Both the position numbers and the translations under genes were made by a program. The notes beneath the pieces are model-generated. The model was not told the DNA's origin. It made no database searches and worked only from the letters and a program-made list of their open reading frames with translations. From Nitrospira sp. (lineage in GTDB: Bacteria; Nitrospirota; Nitrospiria; Nitrospirales; Nitrospiraceae), in NCBI GenBank assembly GCA_031315995.1, contig JALDRG010000005.1, forward strand, positions 242,432-306,431: a stretch of DNA of 64,000 bases, given 5' to 3'. The first letter of the stretch is position 1, and every line of letters starts with the position of its first letter. Shown piece by piece: positions 1-9,314 of this stretch.

Positions 1-1485
1 GTCCCAGTCGAGGAGATAGCTGGTTCGATTGGCGCCGTCGGCATAGACCGGGGCCCACTCTTCCGTTCCAACCTCATCGAATTGCAAGCGGAGGAGGGCG
101 TAAAACAGGTCCTGCAGGTCCTGCTCATCGGTGATTTCCAGCGTCGGTCGATATTCCTTTCGCAAACGAAGTTGTCGAGCCACCAGGTGGAATCTGGCAC
201 ACATTCTCCGGAGGATGTCGAGCGTTGTGGTCTCTGATTGGCTGCTATTCATGCTCGAATCCCCGGGCGCTGCGAGCACCGTCGCCGTTGTGGGTGGTGT
301 GACGACGGGTGCGACGAGCGAAACTGGTTTGGGCTCAATGCCGGAAGCAGCAGGAAGAGGTGCGTCCGGGATAGACAGCATAGGTCGAACCTCGCGAAGG
401 CCGGGGAGATCGTTGTGCTGCTGTTTTTCCCCTGCAGGCGCGGGTGTGGATGGATTCGACGCAGGCGCAACGGTGGTGACTAGGGCCGGTGAGGCCGCCG
501 GCGCGTCTATCGAATTCGAAATCGATTGGACTGGTGGAGGCGGCTCAATGGGAGACGCGGGTAGATTAGCAGGCCCCTGCGTCACTCTCGGTGGAGGAGG
601 GATGGTTCCCGATGGAACGGGTGTCCCTAGTGGTGCCGTTGTCGGACTTGCGGCTGTGGTGACCACCGGACGCACTGTCACGTCTGGTAGTGGTGCGGCA
701 TTCGTGGATGGAGGGGAAAGCGCAGGTACTTCGGGCAACGAGGGTGCGGGACTCTGGGGGGGCACGATTTTCTCAACCGGGACCACGGCGGCATTCGCCG
801 CCACGGGGCTCAGTGGAAGAGATGACGGTGGCTGCGGCGCGCGCTGGATTGATGTTTCGCGAACCGGTTGAGATGCAGTCTCCGGCGCAGGCGGCATTGG
901 TGCAGTCGTCGCGGCGACCGGTGCCGTTAGGACGATCGGAGCCATGGCCTGTGTGATCTGGCTGAGGTTCGTCGTCATGGCTACCGAGACGGTCATCGGT
1001 GTGCTGGTCATGGTCACAGCGGCAAGGGGGGGGGCGTTCTGAGCGTTGGGGCGTGCGATAGGATCGGAAGGCTGGATCGGGGAAACCGGCGTTCGCATGG
1101 AGCGATCAGGGGCCGTTGGTGGCGGCGCTGGTGGTTCGTTTGGTTTGAGGCCTAGGAGGTCGGCTTTCTGGTTCTCCAGGGCGATAATCAAGTCCTTGAC
1201 CAGCGTTGTGCTCTGTGCGGACTCCGTACGACTGCCGATTCGGAGCTTGTGATTCTTATGCGCTTGATACTCCGGTGATTTTTCGCCGAACAGCCGCCGA
1301 ATCGTTTCACGGAAAGAGAGCTCGGTTCTCGCTCGGACCGCTTCACGGTAGGGGAATCCATCCTGGCTGAGGTCGTCGATTTGTGTGCTCAGTTCGCGCA
1401 GCGTGGTGATGCCGCGGTTGAGTTCTTCTACGGGATTCGGTTTCGATCGACTGCGCTGCGGTTCGCTGGCTTTTGCTCGTGCCAT
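1..1485 (-). CDS. Protein with C-terminal DpnII/MboI-type (PD-(D/E)XK) nuclease-like domain, long Pro/Ala/Thr-rich linker; truncated by left window edge
   Basis: Manual reverse-strand translation from ATG at 1485: MARAKASEPQRSRSKPNPVEELNRGITTLRELSTQIDDL... stays open to base 1, ending ...RQLRLRKEYRPTLEITDEQDLQDLFYALLRLQFDEVGTEEWAPVYADGANRTSYLLDWD. This resembles the RHxxRPTLEIxDEYDVQDLLHALLRLxFDDIRPEEWTPSYAG pattern I associate with REase_DpnII-MboI domains. Confidence 0.72.
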   Translation of the reverse strand, partial: MARAKASEPQRSRSKPNPVEELNRGITTLRELSTQIDDLSQDGFPYREAVRARTELSFRETIRRLFGEKSPEYQAHKNHKLRIGSRTESAQSTTLVKDLIIALENQKADLLGLKPNEPPAPPPTAPDRSMRTPVSPIQPSDPIARPNAQNAPPLAAVTMTSTPMTVSVAMTTNLSQITQAMAPIVLTAPVAATTAPMPPAPETASQPVRETSIQRAPQPPSSLPLSPVAANAAVVPVEKIVPPQSPAPSLPEVPALSPPSTNAAPLPDVTVRPVVTTAASPTTAPLGTPVPSGTIPPPPRVTQGPANLPASPIEPPPPVQSISNSIDAPAASPALVTTVAPASNPSTPAPAGEKQQHNDLPGLREVRPMLSIPDAPLPAASGIEPKPVSLVAPVVTPPTTATVLAAPGDSSMNSSQSETTTLDILRRMCARFHLVARQLRLRKEYRPTLEITDEQDLQDLFYALLRLQFDEVGTEEWAPVYADGANRTSYLLDWD

Positions 1486-1593
1486 GTGTCCGGTACCCCT
1501 GTGGAGAAAGTTTATCCGAGAGGGTGTTGCCTGACAAGAAATCCCTCGCTTGCGTCCGTTGGGCGATGAGAGAGAATCAGGTAGCGAGGGTCT

Positions 1594-2088
1594 TCAGTCA
1601 ACCCACTCGACGTCACCATTGCCGGATCGGGTCGCGTTCTTTGGATCGGGAGTGGCAGGAGGCCCTGCTAAAACCTGTCGCACAAGCGACAGCAGTGCTT
1701 CACTGGTAAAGGGCTTTTTGAGAAACGGCAATCCCTCTCGCACGAGGCCTCGATTCTGTAACTCATGGCCGGGGCTGCCGGACATGAGTATGACGCGGAT
1801 CTCTCGCTTGTCTTGGAGGAGCCGCTCAACCATGTCGAGGCCGTTCACACGGGGATAGGGGTTCTTCTCGACGGAGAGTTGAAAACCGGGTGGAGGGAGG
1901 AAGACATCGGCGATGATGAGATGTATCGGTTTGGGGTGTTCAGCAGAGAGTCTGAGGCCTTCGGCGCTGCCCGGCGCCTGGAGAACCGTGTAGCCGGCAT
2001 CCCGTAAGGGCTTGCTCCCTAGGAGCAACGTGGTGGGGTCGTCGTCGACTATCAAGATCGTCGCGAGTGGCACTCCGTCTGGGGCCAT
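1594..2088 (-). CDS. CheY-like response regulator receiver-domain protein
   Basis: ILIVDDDPTTLLL, IIADVFLP, VILMSGSP and FLKKPF receiver motifs. Confidence 0.88.
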   Translation of the reverse strand: MAPDGVPLATILIVDDDPTTLLLGSKPLRDAGYTVLQAPGSAEGLRLSAEHPKPIHLIIADVFLPPPGFQLSVEKNPYPRVNGLDMVERLLQDKREIRVILMSGSPGHELQNRGLVREGLPFLKKPFTSEALLSLVRQVLAGPPATPDPKNATRSGNGDVEWVD

Positions 2089-2126
2089 GGTGAACTCCTC
2101 TGTGGCGGGGCCTGTGTCCCGCGGCC

Positions 2127-2993
2127 TTAGAAGGGACGTTGTTGCTCTCTCAGCCGTTCGTATTCACGTTGTTCGCAACTGCCCGGTTTGGGGCGTAAGG
2201 ATTCAGGGACCTCTGCGAAGCGCACGGTGCAATAACGCTGGGCCTGGCGGCGCCGATCGAGGTCTTGTTGCTCCTCGAGTTGCTGGAGGCGGACCGTGAG
2301 GTCGATAGTCGGAAGATCCTTGCCTGTCGGTGAGGCCTGTCGCGGTGTCAGTGAGTTGTCCTCGCTGGATCGGGGGTGTGGCCCATTCAATCGCCAGCGC
2401 GTCAATACATCGTCCTGATTGAACACCATGGTCAAGCCGAATTGAGAGTAATCCCAGATCAGTTCTCCCTGATCGGGACGCGCCCAGATAGATCGAGGGA
2501 GGCCGTATCGGTTCCAGATCTCGTCGCGCAGCATGCCGACGCGCGGCGTCAGATTTCGGATCGCCGTGATTTGTGCCACGATTGGGGAAATGTCTTTCTG
2601 CGTACCGGGATTGGTGCGACTGGTGAGCGATTCCAAGGTGGAGCGAGGCACGCGCAGCAATCGCCACACCGTGACGAGTCCTTGCGTGCAGTCGGCGGGA
2701 CGCAAGTCTTCGAAAATCATTTGTGTGTCCATCGGAAATCCTCCGATTTCCTGGGTACCTGTGAAGTTCTTGACCTCTTGGACGGCGGCGATGTAGGCAC
2801 GTTGACGCCCCTCTTCTACGTTCGGGGCGCAAGAAGATCGTCCGGTAAAAAATACATCGTCGCCAAAGTGAAACAGCGCTTGCTCCGTCCAAAATGGGCG
2901 ATTCTCAGCGGCGCTTACCATTGAGGTCGCGATGAGGCTCAGGAGCGCGGCGGCAAGATAATGGACCATAGGGGGTGCAAGGCGAACGCCCAT
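2127..2993 (-). CDS. Hypothetical secreted protein
   Basis: ORF 2127..3110; more likely start at M40 (2993) or 2969, giving a signal-peptide-like MVHYLAAALLSLIATSMVSA. Confidence 0.6.
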   Translation of the reverse strand: MGVRLAPPMVHYLAAALLSLIATSMVSAAENRPFWTEQALFHFGDDVFFTGRSSCAPNVEEGRQRAYIAAVQEVKNFTGTQEIGGFPMDTQMIFEDLRPADCTQGLVTVWRLLRVPRSTLESLTSRTNPGTQKDISPIVAQITAIRNLTPRVGMLRDEIWNRYGLPRSIWARPDQGELIWDYSQFGLTMVFNQDDVLTRWRLNGPHPRSSEDNSLTPRQASPTGKDLPTIDLTVRLQQLEEQQDLDRRRQAQRYCTVRFAEVPESLRPKPGSCEQREYERLREQQRPF

Positions 2994-3153
2994 TGTGGGA
3001 CGGCAGTGTTGAGTATAACGCGCGGGTTGAAAAAATCGACAAAAGAGCGAGTTTGCGCGTTGGAGGAGCGGAAGGGAAGCCTTCGGGCGTGCGCCAAGGG
3101 GCAGGAGCAAACCGTCGGTACAAGGATTTGCGGAAGGATCGGCAGAGAGACTG

Positions 3154-3843
3154 CTAGTAGTTCGTCGAGCCGGTTGAACTATCTCTACTTGATGCGGCCG
3201 GGGTAGCCAGGGGCTTAGGAGCGGTTACTTCGCTGGTCATGAGCCCGGACCCCGGAGGGCAAATGTTTTCCGGTGCGACGGCGCCTGGGTTTCGTATGCC
3301 CCAGGCCGTTGCGAGGGCATGGCAGGTCAGGAGGGTGATACCTTCTTCGATATTGCCGAACCGTTCAGTCGATTGAGCCTTGCCGCTCCATTCAATTTCG
3401 CCGGTATTAACATCGACGGCCCTGAGGGCAATCGTGGCGGAATAGACCCGTTGGCTGTGAGGGAAGCCGGTGCTCCAATCGAGCGCCTCCCAGGTTCCTA
3501 TCTCGGCATTGCTAAACACCACCAGCCGCGCGCCTACGAGTTTGGCCATTCGCAGCACGTCTGTTTCAAGGTACTGATAGCCGGTGAGACTCACTTTCTG
3601 GTCGGCCGCCGCCTGCAGCACTTTCGTCTGGTCCACGACGAGAATTCCCTTTTTGAGCAACCAGGTACTCGCACTCTGGACCGTGTCGGGACGACCACCC
3701 CAGACGACGGCGCGAGTGTAGGGGGCGGGGAGTTTTGAGTGGAAGCCATCCGTCGTCGGGGTTTCGACAAACGCATACCCATGGCAACCGGCTGTTGCCA
3801 GGAGAAGTATCGCCAAATACAGGAACAAATTCACCGGCTTCAT
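3154..3843 (-). CDS. Hypothetical lipoprotein
   Basis: MKPVNLFLYLAILLLATAGC lipobox; about 230 aa. Confidence 0.65.
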   Translation of the reverse strand: MKPVNLFLYLAILLLATAGCHGYAFVETPTTDGFHSKLPAPYTRAVVWGGRPDTVQSASTWLLKKGILVVDQTKVLQAAADQKVSLTGYQYLETDVLRMAKLVGARLVVFSNAEIGTWEALDWSTGFPHSQRVYSATIALRAVDVNTGEIEWSGKAQSTERFGNIEEGITLLTCHALATAWGIRNPGAVAPENICPPGSGLMTSEVTAPKPLATPAASSRDSSTGSTNY

Positions 3844-4339
3844 GGGACTCTTACGACAAGAATTTCCTGCGGGCCGTCACGGCGTGCAGTCGGATGCATT
3901 GGTCAATTAGCGACAGTATACATGAACAATTCTACCTACGTCTGCTCTATTCGTCGAGGTGCTTCGAATATCCGACCGCGACAAGGCCGCCATAGCCTGA
4001 CCTACTTATGTGATTCATCCATGGCGAGATGCGGATACAGTCCGCCAGAAGCGTTCTCGGCCTTCGTGATTCGTGACGCGCCTGGTCAGGGATTGCAGCC
4101 GAGATGTACCGAGAGACGAACAACGGACTAAGAGGATGGCTTTGTGGCGCCTTCTGCGGACGCGTTTGATGGCGACTCGGCACGTGAGTTGATTGCAGTC
4201 GATGCGGCAACGATCGACCGTTGCCGCAGTCTGTGAGGAATTGGTCGATGAGTCGACCCGTTCCATCGGGACGTTGCAGGGTGATGCGAACAGAGCAGGG
4301 AGAGTGGAACAGGCCTGGACTAGCCGGGCCGTAGGAAAG

Positions 4340-4374
4340 GCGGCGGTTCCATTCATGACCAACAGAACCGCCGC
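4340..4374 (-). terminator. Hairpin directly downstream of the 43-aa ORF
   Basis: Perfect 10-bp inverted repeat GCGGCGGTTC / GAACCGCCGC, followed on the minus strand by CTTTCCT. Confidence 0.5.
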
Positions 4375-4378
4375 AGGC

Positions 4379-4510
4379 TTATACGATCTCGACCTGAGGA
4401 AAGCCGTTCTGGTCGCCCGTCTGTTTGGGTCGGTCAGCCCTGATCATGATCTGGATGGCGACGAGTGGCAGAAGTGCATAACCGATTAGGATCAACGGAA
4501 ACTCAATCAT
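4379..4510 (-). CDS. Small single-pass membrane protein (43 aa)
   Basis: MIEFPLILIGYALLPLVAIQIMIRADRPKQTGDQNGFPQVEIV; AAAGGAG upstream of the ATG and a hairpin right after the stop. Confidence 0.6.
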   Translation of the reverse strand: MIEFPLILIGYALLPLVAIQIMIRADRPKQTGDQNGFPQVEIV

Positions 4511-4952
4511 GATGTGGACTCCTTTGTGATGTAAAGCATCCATTGCAATCTTGGTACCGATCCGCGGCCAGGTCGTAACGCCTTGATTATTTAAGCGACG
4601 GTAGCGATCCAACGCAAAAGCGTTCTAGGTGGAAGTCGAGAATCGGCGCAAAGAACTGTGCACTAGCAACATTTTGCGCTGAGCCGGAAGGCCTAAGGGT
4701 GGTCGTGCGAAAGGCAAGTGCTGGTCGAGTCCTCGCTCCGGTTTTGATGGGAGAGCGGCGCGCCGTTTGAACTTGGTATTAATCAGTGACTTGGAGGAAT
4801 CAGCAGAAAATCACCGGAGGGCACCTCAGGTCATGCGTGACGTGTGGACCGAAGAAGAGGTATCGGAGAGATTCTGAACCGCACAGAGCCTCTCAACAGT
4901 CACGACTGTGGGCGCAGTGGAGTACGGCTCAATGGAGGCTGGGTGTGGATGG

Positions 4953-5026
4953 TGCCCCCGACACGAATTGAACGTGCGACCCGCGGTTTAGGAAACCGCT
5001 GCTCTATCCAACTGAGCTACGGGGGC
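4953..5026 (-). tRNA. tRNA-Arg(CCT)
   Basis: Reverse complement GCCCCCGTAGCTCAGTTGGATAGAGCAGCGGTTTCCTAAACCGCGGGTCGCACGTTCAATTCGTGTCGGGGGCA; anticodon CCT in a 7-nt loop. Confidence 0.95.
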
Positions 5027-5132
5027 GTAGAGGTACGATACTGAAAGCGGGAGAAATTGTCCACAGAGCTGATGCACCTCCGACGGGGCGTCGTCACGGT
5101 CGGAGGTGCGTCAAGCGTAAGTGACGGTGTCG

Positions 5133-5549
5133 TTAACGCCGGTTGGCCTGATCGCGCTGGCAGCTCTCTTCGGCCAACATCCGTTGTCCGGCCGTCCCGT
5201 CTTTCGGAATTCGGGACATGCAGGCCTCGAGTGTATCACCGGCGGTTCCGGCAGCCGCCCGATTCCCGCTCTTTGCGGAGGCATTGCCGGCAACGGACTG
5301 GCGAAGCGCCTCGTCCTTCCGGCAACCTTCTTCCGCGAGCATGCGAGTACCGGCGGTGCCGCCGGGTTGGATGCGTGCCAGGCACGATTGAAGCGAGTCA
5401 TAGGCCTGCGCGGCGGTCTTCGTCGAAGCGCTCGATGAGGAGGCCTGTGTCGATCCGCCGCTGGTCATGGCTTCTTCCGTGGCACAGGCGCTGAGGAAGA
5501 GAAGAGATAAGGACAAGGCAATGGCACCGTGAGAACGCGAGTACGTCAT
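5133..5549 (-). CDS. Hypothetical lipoprotein with two internal Cys-containing repeats
   Basis: AGGAGG precedes ATG at 5549; MTYSRSHGAIALSLSLLFLSAC lipobox. Confidence 0.7.
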   Translation of the reverse strand: MTYSRSHGAIALSLSLLFLSACATEEAMTSGGSTQASSSSASTKTAAQAYDSLQSCLARIQPGGTAGTRMLAEEGCRKDEALRQSVAGNASAKSGNRAAAGTAGDTLEACMSRIPKDGTAGQRMLAEESCQRDQANRR

Positions 5550-5630
5550 TGAAGGATCCTCCTTGATCAAGGGCGATGGGCGCACAGTACCATAAACCGT
5601 CTCAATCTGGAAACATCTCTGGCAGGAGGT

Positions 5631-7001
5631 TTAGGGGAGTGTCATCTGTCCCTGGTTCAGGAGCGCCAGTCGAGAGGGGATTTGCGCCAGCAGGTCGGGG
5701 CGTACCTGGAAGACTCCAGGAATTCGTCGACCCATGGCGTAGACGAGGCCGCCGACTTGATTCCCCATCGCGAGGCGTCCGGCAAGGCGTCCATCTTTGC
5801 CGGTGGCGACGAACTCAGCCGCGGGGGCTACGAGGCCATAGGGCGCAAGCTGGCCGGCTTGCTTCAGGACACGTTCTTCAGCCGGCAGATTGACGATACG
5901 GCTGACGAGCAAGTCCGCCACGTCCTGGCGGATCTTCTCTGTTGGCTGATCCTCAAGAATCCATTCATTTCGGTCATGGACGAGCACGTACTGCTCATCG
6001 CGTGTTTTGATCGAGAGCATGGCGATCTCGCCGGTATCCACTCCGAGCAGCCGCTTGTCTTGGAGGGTGAAGAGGTCTTTGGTGAGATCCTTGATCGCTG
6101 AGGGACTGACTTTGTAAATGGGGCCCTCCGGGGTGGTTTGGGCATAGGCTTCCCCACTGGTCGGGTCCGGTTGAAAGATGCGTACCACGTGGTCGACGCC
6201 TGCCGCGTGCAAGGTGACTTTCACTTTGGGCTTGATCAGCGCGGGTGCGAGCTTTTCCCGTTCAGGTCCCTGATCCACGATCGCCAGTGCCTTGAGATCC
6301 TCCAGCCGAAAGAGGAGCGCTTGGATCTCGATGCGGTCTCCCTCGGCTTCGATCGGATAGCGGATTTTCCATTTCTTTTTTGGCTTTTCGTCGAGCGCGT
6401 AGAGCACGATTTCCGTCGAGGGATACGTGAGTCGCACTCGCTCTGTCTCTTGCTGGTTGAACTGCAACAATTCTTTGCGGCGGAAGGATAGCAGGTTCCT
6501 GTTTAGAAAATCTTTGGGCGCCAGGTCCGTCAAGAGTACGGCTTCGTCGGACGTTCTGAGGACATAAAGAGTGGAAGACAGGGGGCCGGCGTCTCCGATC
6601 GAGAGGGTTTCCTGTTTGTCTCCCGCGGTCAGCGTGACGATCGTCGAGGGATGATCAAGACCGAACGGAGCGAGCGAGGCCGGATGTTTGTCGACCAAGC
6701 GTGAGACTTTTCCCGTGACCAGGGCGCGGAGTAAGGCCTGCACTTGCCGCTGATCGGCGTCGGTTTGAATGGGGGCGGTGATGGTCCATGACTGGCCGGG
6801 CGTCTTAGTTAGTACCACTTCGCCGGACTGCCCGCGGACTGTCAGTGCGTTGATCTGCGCCTCGCTGAACGGCAGAATTTGTTTGGCTTGGGTGGCGGTT
6901 GCGACTTCGGTACGTTCGTCGGGGAGTTCGACGAGATACAGATAGAGTCCAAGTCCTGCTAATACGCCTGCCAGTATGAGTGTTGGCCAATAGCGCGTCA
7001 T
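5631..7001 (-). CDS. DUF4340-domain protein, ABC-module associated
   Basis: 456 aa, N-terminal TM, repeated DUF4340-like blocks; adjacent to Gld-like ABC genes. Confidence 0.75.
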   Translation of the reverse strand: MTRYWPTLILAGVLAGLGLYLYLVELPDERTEVATATQAKQILPFSEAQINALTVRGQSGEVVLTKTPGQSWTITAPIQTDADQRQVQALLRALVTGKVSRLVDKHPASLAPFGLDHPSTIVTLTAGDKQETLSIGDAGPLSSTLYVLRTSDEAVLLTDLAPKDFLNRNLLSFRRKELLQFNQQETERVRLTYPSTEIVLYALDEKPKKKWKIRYPIEAEGDRIEIQALLFRLEDLKALAIVDQGPEREKLAPALIKPKVKVTLHAAGVDHVVRIFQPDPTSGEAYAQTTPEGPIYKVSPSAIKDLTKDLFTLQDKRLLGVDTGEIAMLSIKTRDEQYVLVHDRNEWILEDQPTEKIRQDVADLLVSRIVNLPAEERVLKQAGQLAPYGLVAPAAEFVATGKDGRLAGRLAMGNQVGGLVYAMGRRIPGVFQVRPDLLAQIPSRLALLNQGQMTLP

Positions 7002-7005
7002 GGCC

Positions 7006-8535
7006 CTACAAACGACGCCGTTTTCGCCAAACCAGGAGTCCGAAGAGGACGGTCATCGCCGGAAGCAGAATGACTTGGACGTAGAGCAGAATGCGTTCCT
7101 GGAGCGGGTTGGGGGTAAAGGGTCGAAGTGCGGGATCTTTGGGTGTGAGCGAAATGAGATCCCGTTCTTCCGTGAGCCATCCCACTGTGCGCTGAAAAAA
7201 GTCACTGTTGCCGACGAAGTTGATGAACCCGTTGCTGGCGAATGCGGAATTGCCGACGACCACTATGGCGGGACGTGGCTTGCCTTCCTCGGGCGTTTGC
7301 TTCGGGGTCAAGGCTGCGGCCAGCGCCAGGGGACCTTGGACGTCTTCTTTTTCGGTATAGCTGACGACTCGACCCTTCATGTCGGTTTCAGCCCAGCTGC
7401 GCGGCGAGGTGCGTGCGAGCGGGACATAGTCCCAATCTTTTCCTTGCTCTTCCTGGAACGTGAGATGGCGGGCCAGTGGAAACAGTACCGCAGCGGTGAG
7501 TTCATGAGTAATTTCGTGGTCGGTGAAGGTGCGAACCAAGAGGGCGGTCAGGTCACCCTGCGCGAGTCGATCTTGCAGATCAACCAAGACCCCTGGTCCC
7601 AGTTCAAGGCCCCAGACTTTGAGCAGATCGTCCAGGTTTGACTGTGTGTCGGGATCGACCAGCACGAGGAGGTGTCCCCCCTTGGCGACATAGGTTTGAA
7701 TGCGTTCCTTCTCCTCTTTGGTCACAGCCCGCCGCGGGCCGGCAATGATCAGGACATCGGTGTTCTCCGGTACGGCGGATTCCTGGAGCAAGGTGACGGT
7801 GCCGATGTCATATCCTTGTTTTTGCAGCACTTCTTTGGTCAACGCCAGCCCGCCGCGGTCCGTGTCATCCAGGCTTCGTTCACCGTGACCTTCCAGGAAT
7901 ACAACCCGCTTCTTCGTGTCTTTGGACACGCGGAGGAGGGCCCCGGTAATCTCGACCTCAGCTGGCGACGTAATACGAACCGATTGTGGACCGCTTTCAA
8001 AGATGGCGATGTCGGTTCGGGTGATCCCGTAGTTTTGTGCCACTTTCGGCTGTCGCTCGGGGTCGATGAACTGGACCGTCAGCTTGGAGCTGGCCTGTCG
8101 ATAACTATCCAATCGTTCCTTGTAGGCCTGGTAGCCGGGATCCTTTTCCCTTGTGAACACCGTAATGCTGACGTCTCGGGGGATGTTGCGAAGGACGCGA
8201 TAGGTTTCCGGCGCGAGCGTATAGTTCTGATTCTCGGAGAAATCCCAACGGATTGAATGTCGAGCAGCAAGGAAATTGACGATGGCGAGGATTGCCACAA
8301 ACAGCGCCACCATCAGTGCGCTATTCGCGCCCATTCGGGTCGATCGTTGGGAGGAGAAGGTCTTGAGACGATCGAAGTGGATAGCGAACGCCCAGATCAG
8401 GCAAGCCAGGGCCAGCCCTTCCAGGAGCGTCACGAGCCAGAGCTGGTCGGGGACCAGGGAATAGGCGATCACTCCGGCAAGAGCCAGGCCGGTTCCGATG
8501 GCGCCGATGGGAAGGGTGCGACGAGTTATTTCCAT
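7006..8535 (-). CDS. GldG-like ABC-type transport system auxiliary protein
   Basis: 509 aa, N- and C-terminal TM segments, IFESGPQSVRITSPAEVEITGALLRVSKDTKKRVVFLEGHGERS block typical of GldG family. Confidence 0.8.
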   Translation of the reverse strand: MEITRRTLPIGAIGTGLALAGVIAYSLVPDQLWLVTLLEGLALACLIWAFAIHFDRLKTFSSQRSTRMGANSALMVALFVAILAIVNFLAARHSIRWDFSENQNYTLAPETYRVLRNIPRDVSITVFTREKDPGYQAYKERLDSYRQASSKLTVQFIDPERQPKVAQNYGITRTDIAIFESGPQSVRITSPAEVEITGALLRVSKDTKKRVVFLEGHGERSLDDTDRGGLALTKEVLQKQGYDIGTVTLLQESAVPENTDVLIIAGPRRAVTKEEKERIQTYVAKGGHLLVLVDPDTQSNLDDLLKVWGLELGPGVLVDLQDRLAQGDLTALLVRTFTDHEITHELTAAVLFPLARHLTFQEEQGKDWDYVPLARTSPRSWAETDMKGRVVSYTEKEDVQGPLALAAALTPKQTPEEGKPRPAIVVVGNSAFASNGFINFVGNSDFFQRTVGWLTEERDLISLTPKDPALRPFTPNPLQERILLYVQVILLPAMTVLFGLLVWRKRRRL

Positions 8536-9314
8536 CGTGACGAATCCACCACTCGGTGAGCGAGGAACAACATGAGGACGGTGCCGCTCACGTAATAAAC
8601 CAAATCTTTCGTGTCGACCAGCCCACGGACCAAATGATCGAAATGTTCCATGAACGAGAGGTACGAGACCACGTGGCCAGCCGGCGTGTCACCCAAGAGT
8701 GAGCCGAGGCCTGCCAACAGCCAACACATCAAGAGAAGGCCGAAGCTGGTAAAAGCGGCCACAATTTGATTCTCGGTGATGGATGAGGCAAAGAGGCCGA
8801 CGGCCAGGAAGAACCCTCCAAGGAGTGTCATGCCGAGATAGCCCGTCAGGACCGGATACCAGTCGAAATCGCTGAAGAGGGCCAGCGTGAGCGGCACCAA
8901 GGTGGTGAGGAGCAGCATCCCGATAAAGACCAGATACACGCTGATGAATTTCCCGACAATAATCTCGCTGACCCGCACCGGAGCGGTCATCAAGAATTCG
9001 AAGGTCCTGAGCTTTCGTTCCTCAGCCAGGAGCCGCATGGTCAGAATGGGGAGAATTAACAGCAGCACGAACCGCATACTGGCGAAGAGATTGCGGAATA
9101 CCAGATCGTTCAGGTTAATCTGCGCGGTGCCGCCCTGCATTTGCATCAGCTGAATCGCTTGGGCCCCGGTAAACACAATATAAAGATACGCGAGGAAGCC
9201 AAAGGTGAGCAGGAACACGCCACCGACGACGTAGACGATCGGAGAGACGAAATATGAGCGGAGTTCCTTCGCGATAATGGCTTGAACCGGTGGCATCGCG
9301 TTAGTATCGTTCAC
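8526..9314 (-). CDS. ABC-2 type permease, GldF-like
   Basis: Six hydrophobic segments; FRNLFASMRFVLLLILPILTMRLLAEERKLRTFEFLMTAPV motif. Confidence 0.85.
   Translation of the reverse strand: MNDTNAMPPVQAIIAKELRSYFVSPIVYVVGGVFLLTFGFLAYLYIVFTGAQAIQLMQMQGGTAQINLNDLVFRNLFASMRFVLLLILPILTMRLLAEERKLRTFEFLMTAPVRVSEIIVGKFISVYLVFIGMLLLTTLVPLTLALFSDFDWYPVLTGYLGMTLLGGFFLAVGLFASSITENQIVAAFTSFGLLLMCWLLAGLGSLLGDTPAGHVVSYLSFMEHFDHLVRGLVDTKDLVYYVSGTVLMLFLAHRVVDSSRWK

Noticed and set aside
131-871. 246-aa plus-strand ORF MISSVGRYSFRKRSCRATRW...
   Set aside because: Antisense to the Pro/Ala/Thr-rich linker of the left-edge minus-strand gene; Gly/Ser/Thr-rich composition is the complement artefact.
4193-4489. 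98-aa plus ORF in the 4-kb intergenic region
   Set aside because: No RBS or domain; overlaps antisense the better-supported 43-aa minus-strand gene and its hairpin.
4755-4764. CGGCGCGCCG palindrome
   Set aside because: Short GC palindrome expected by chance in GC-rich DNA; no supporting context.
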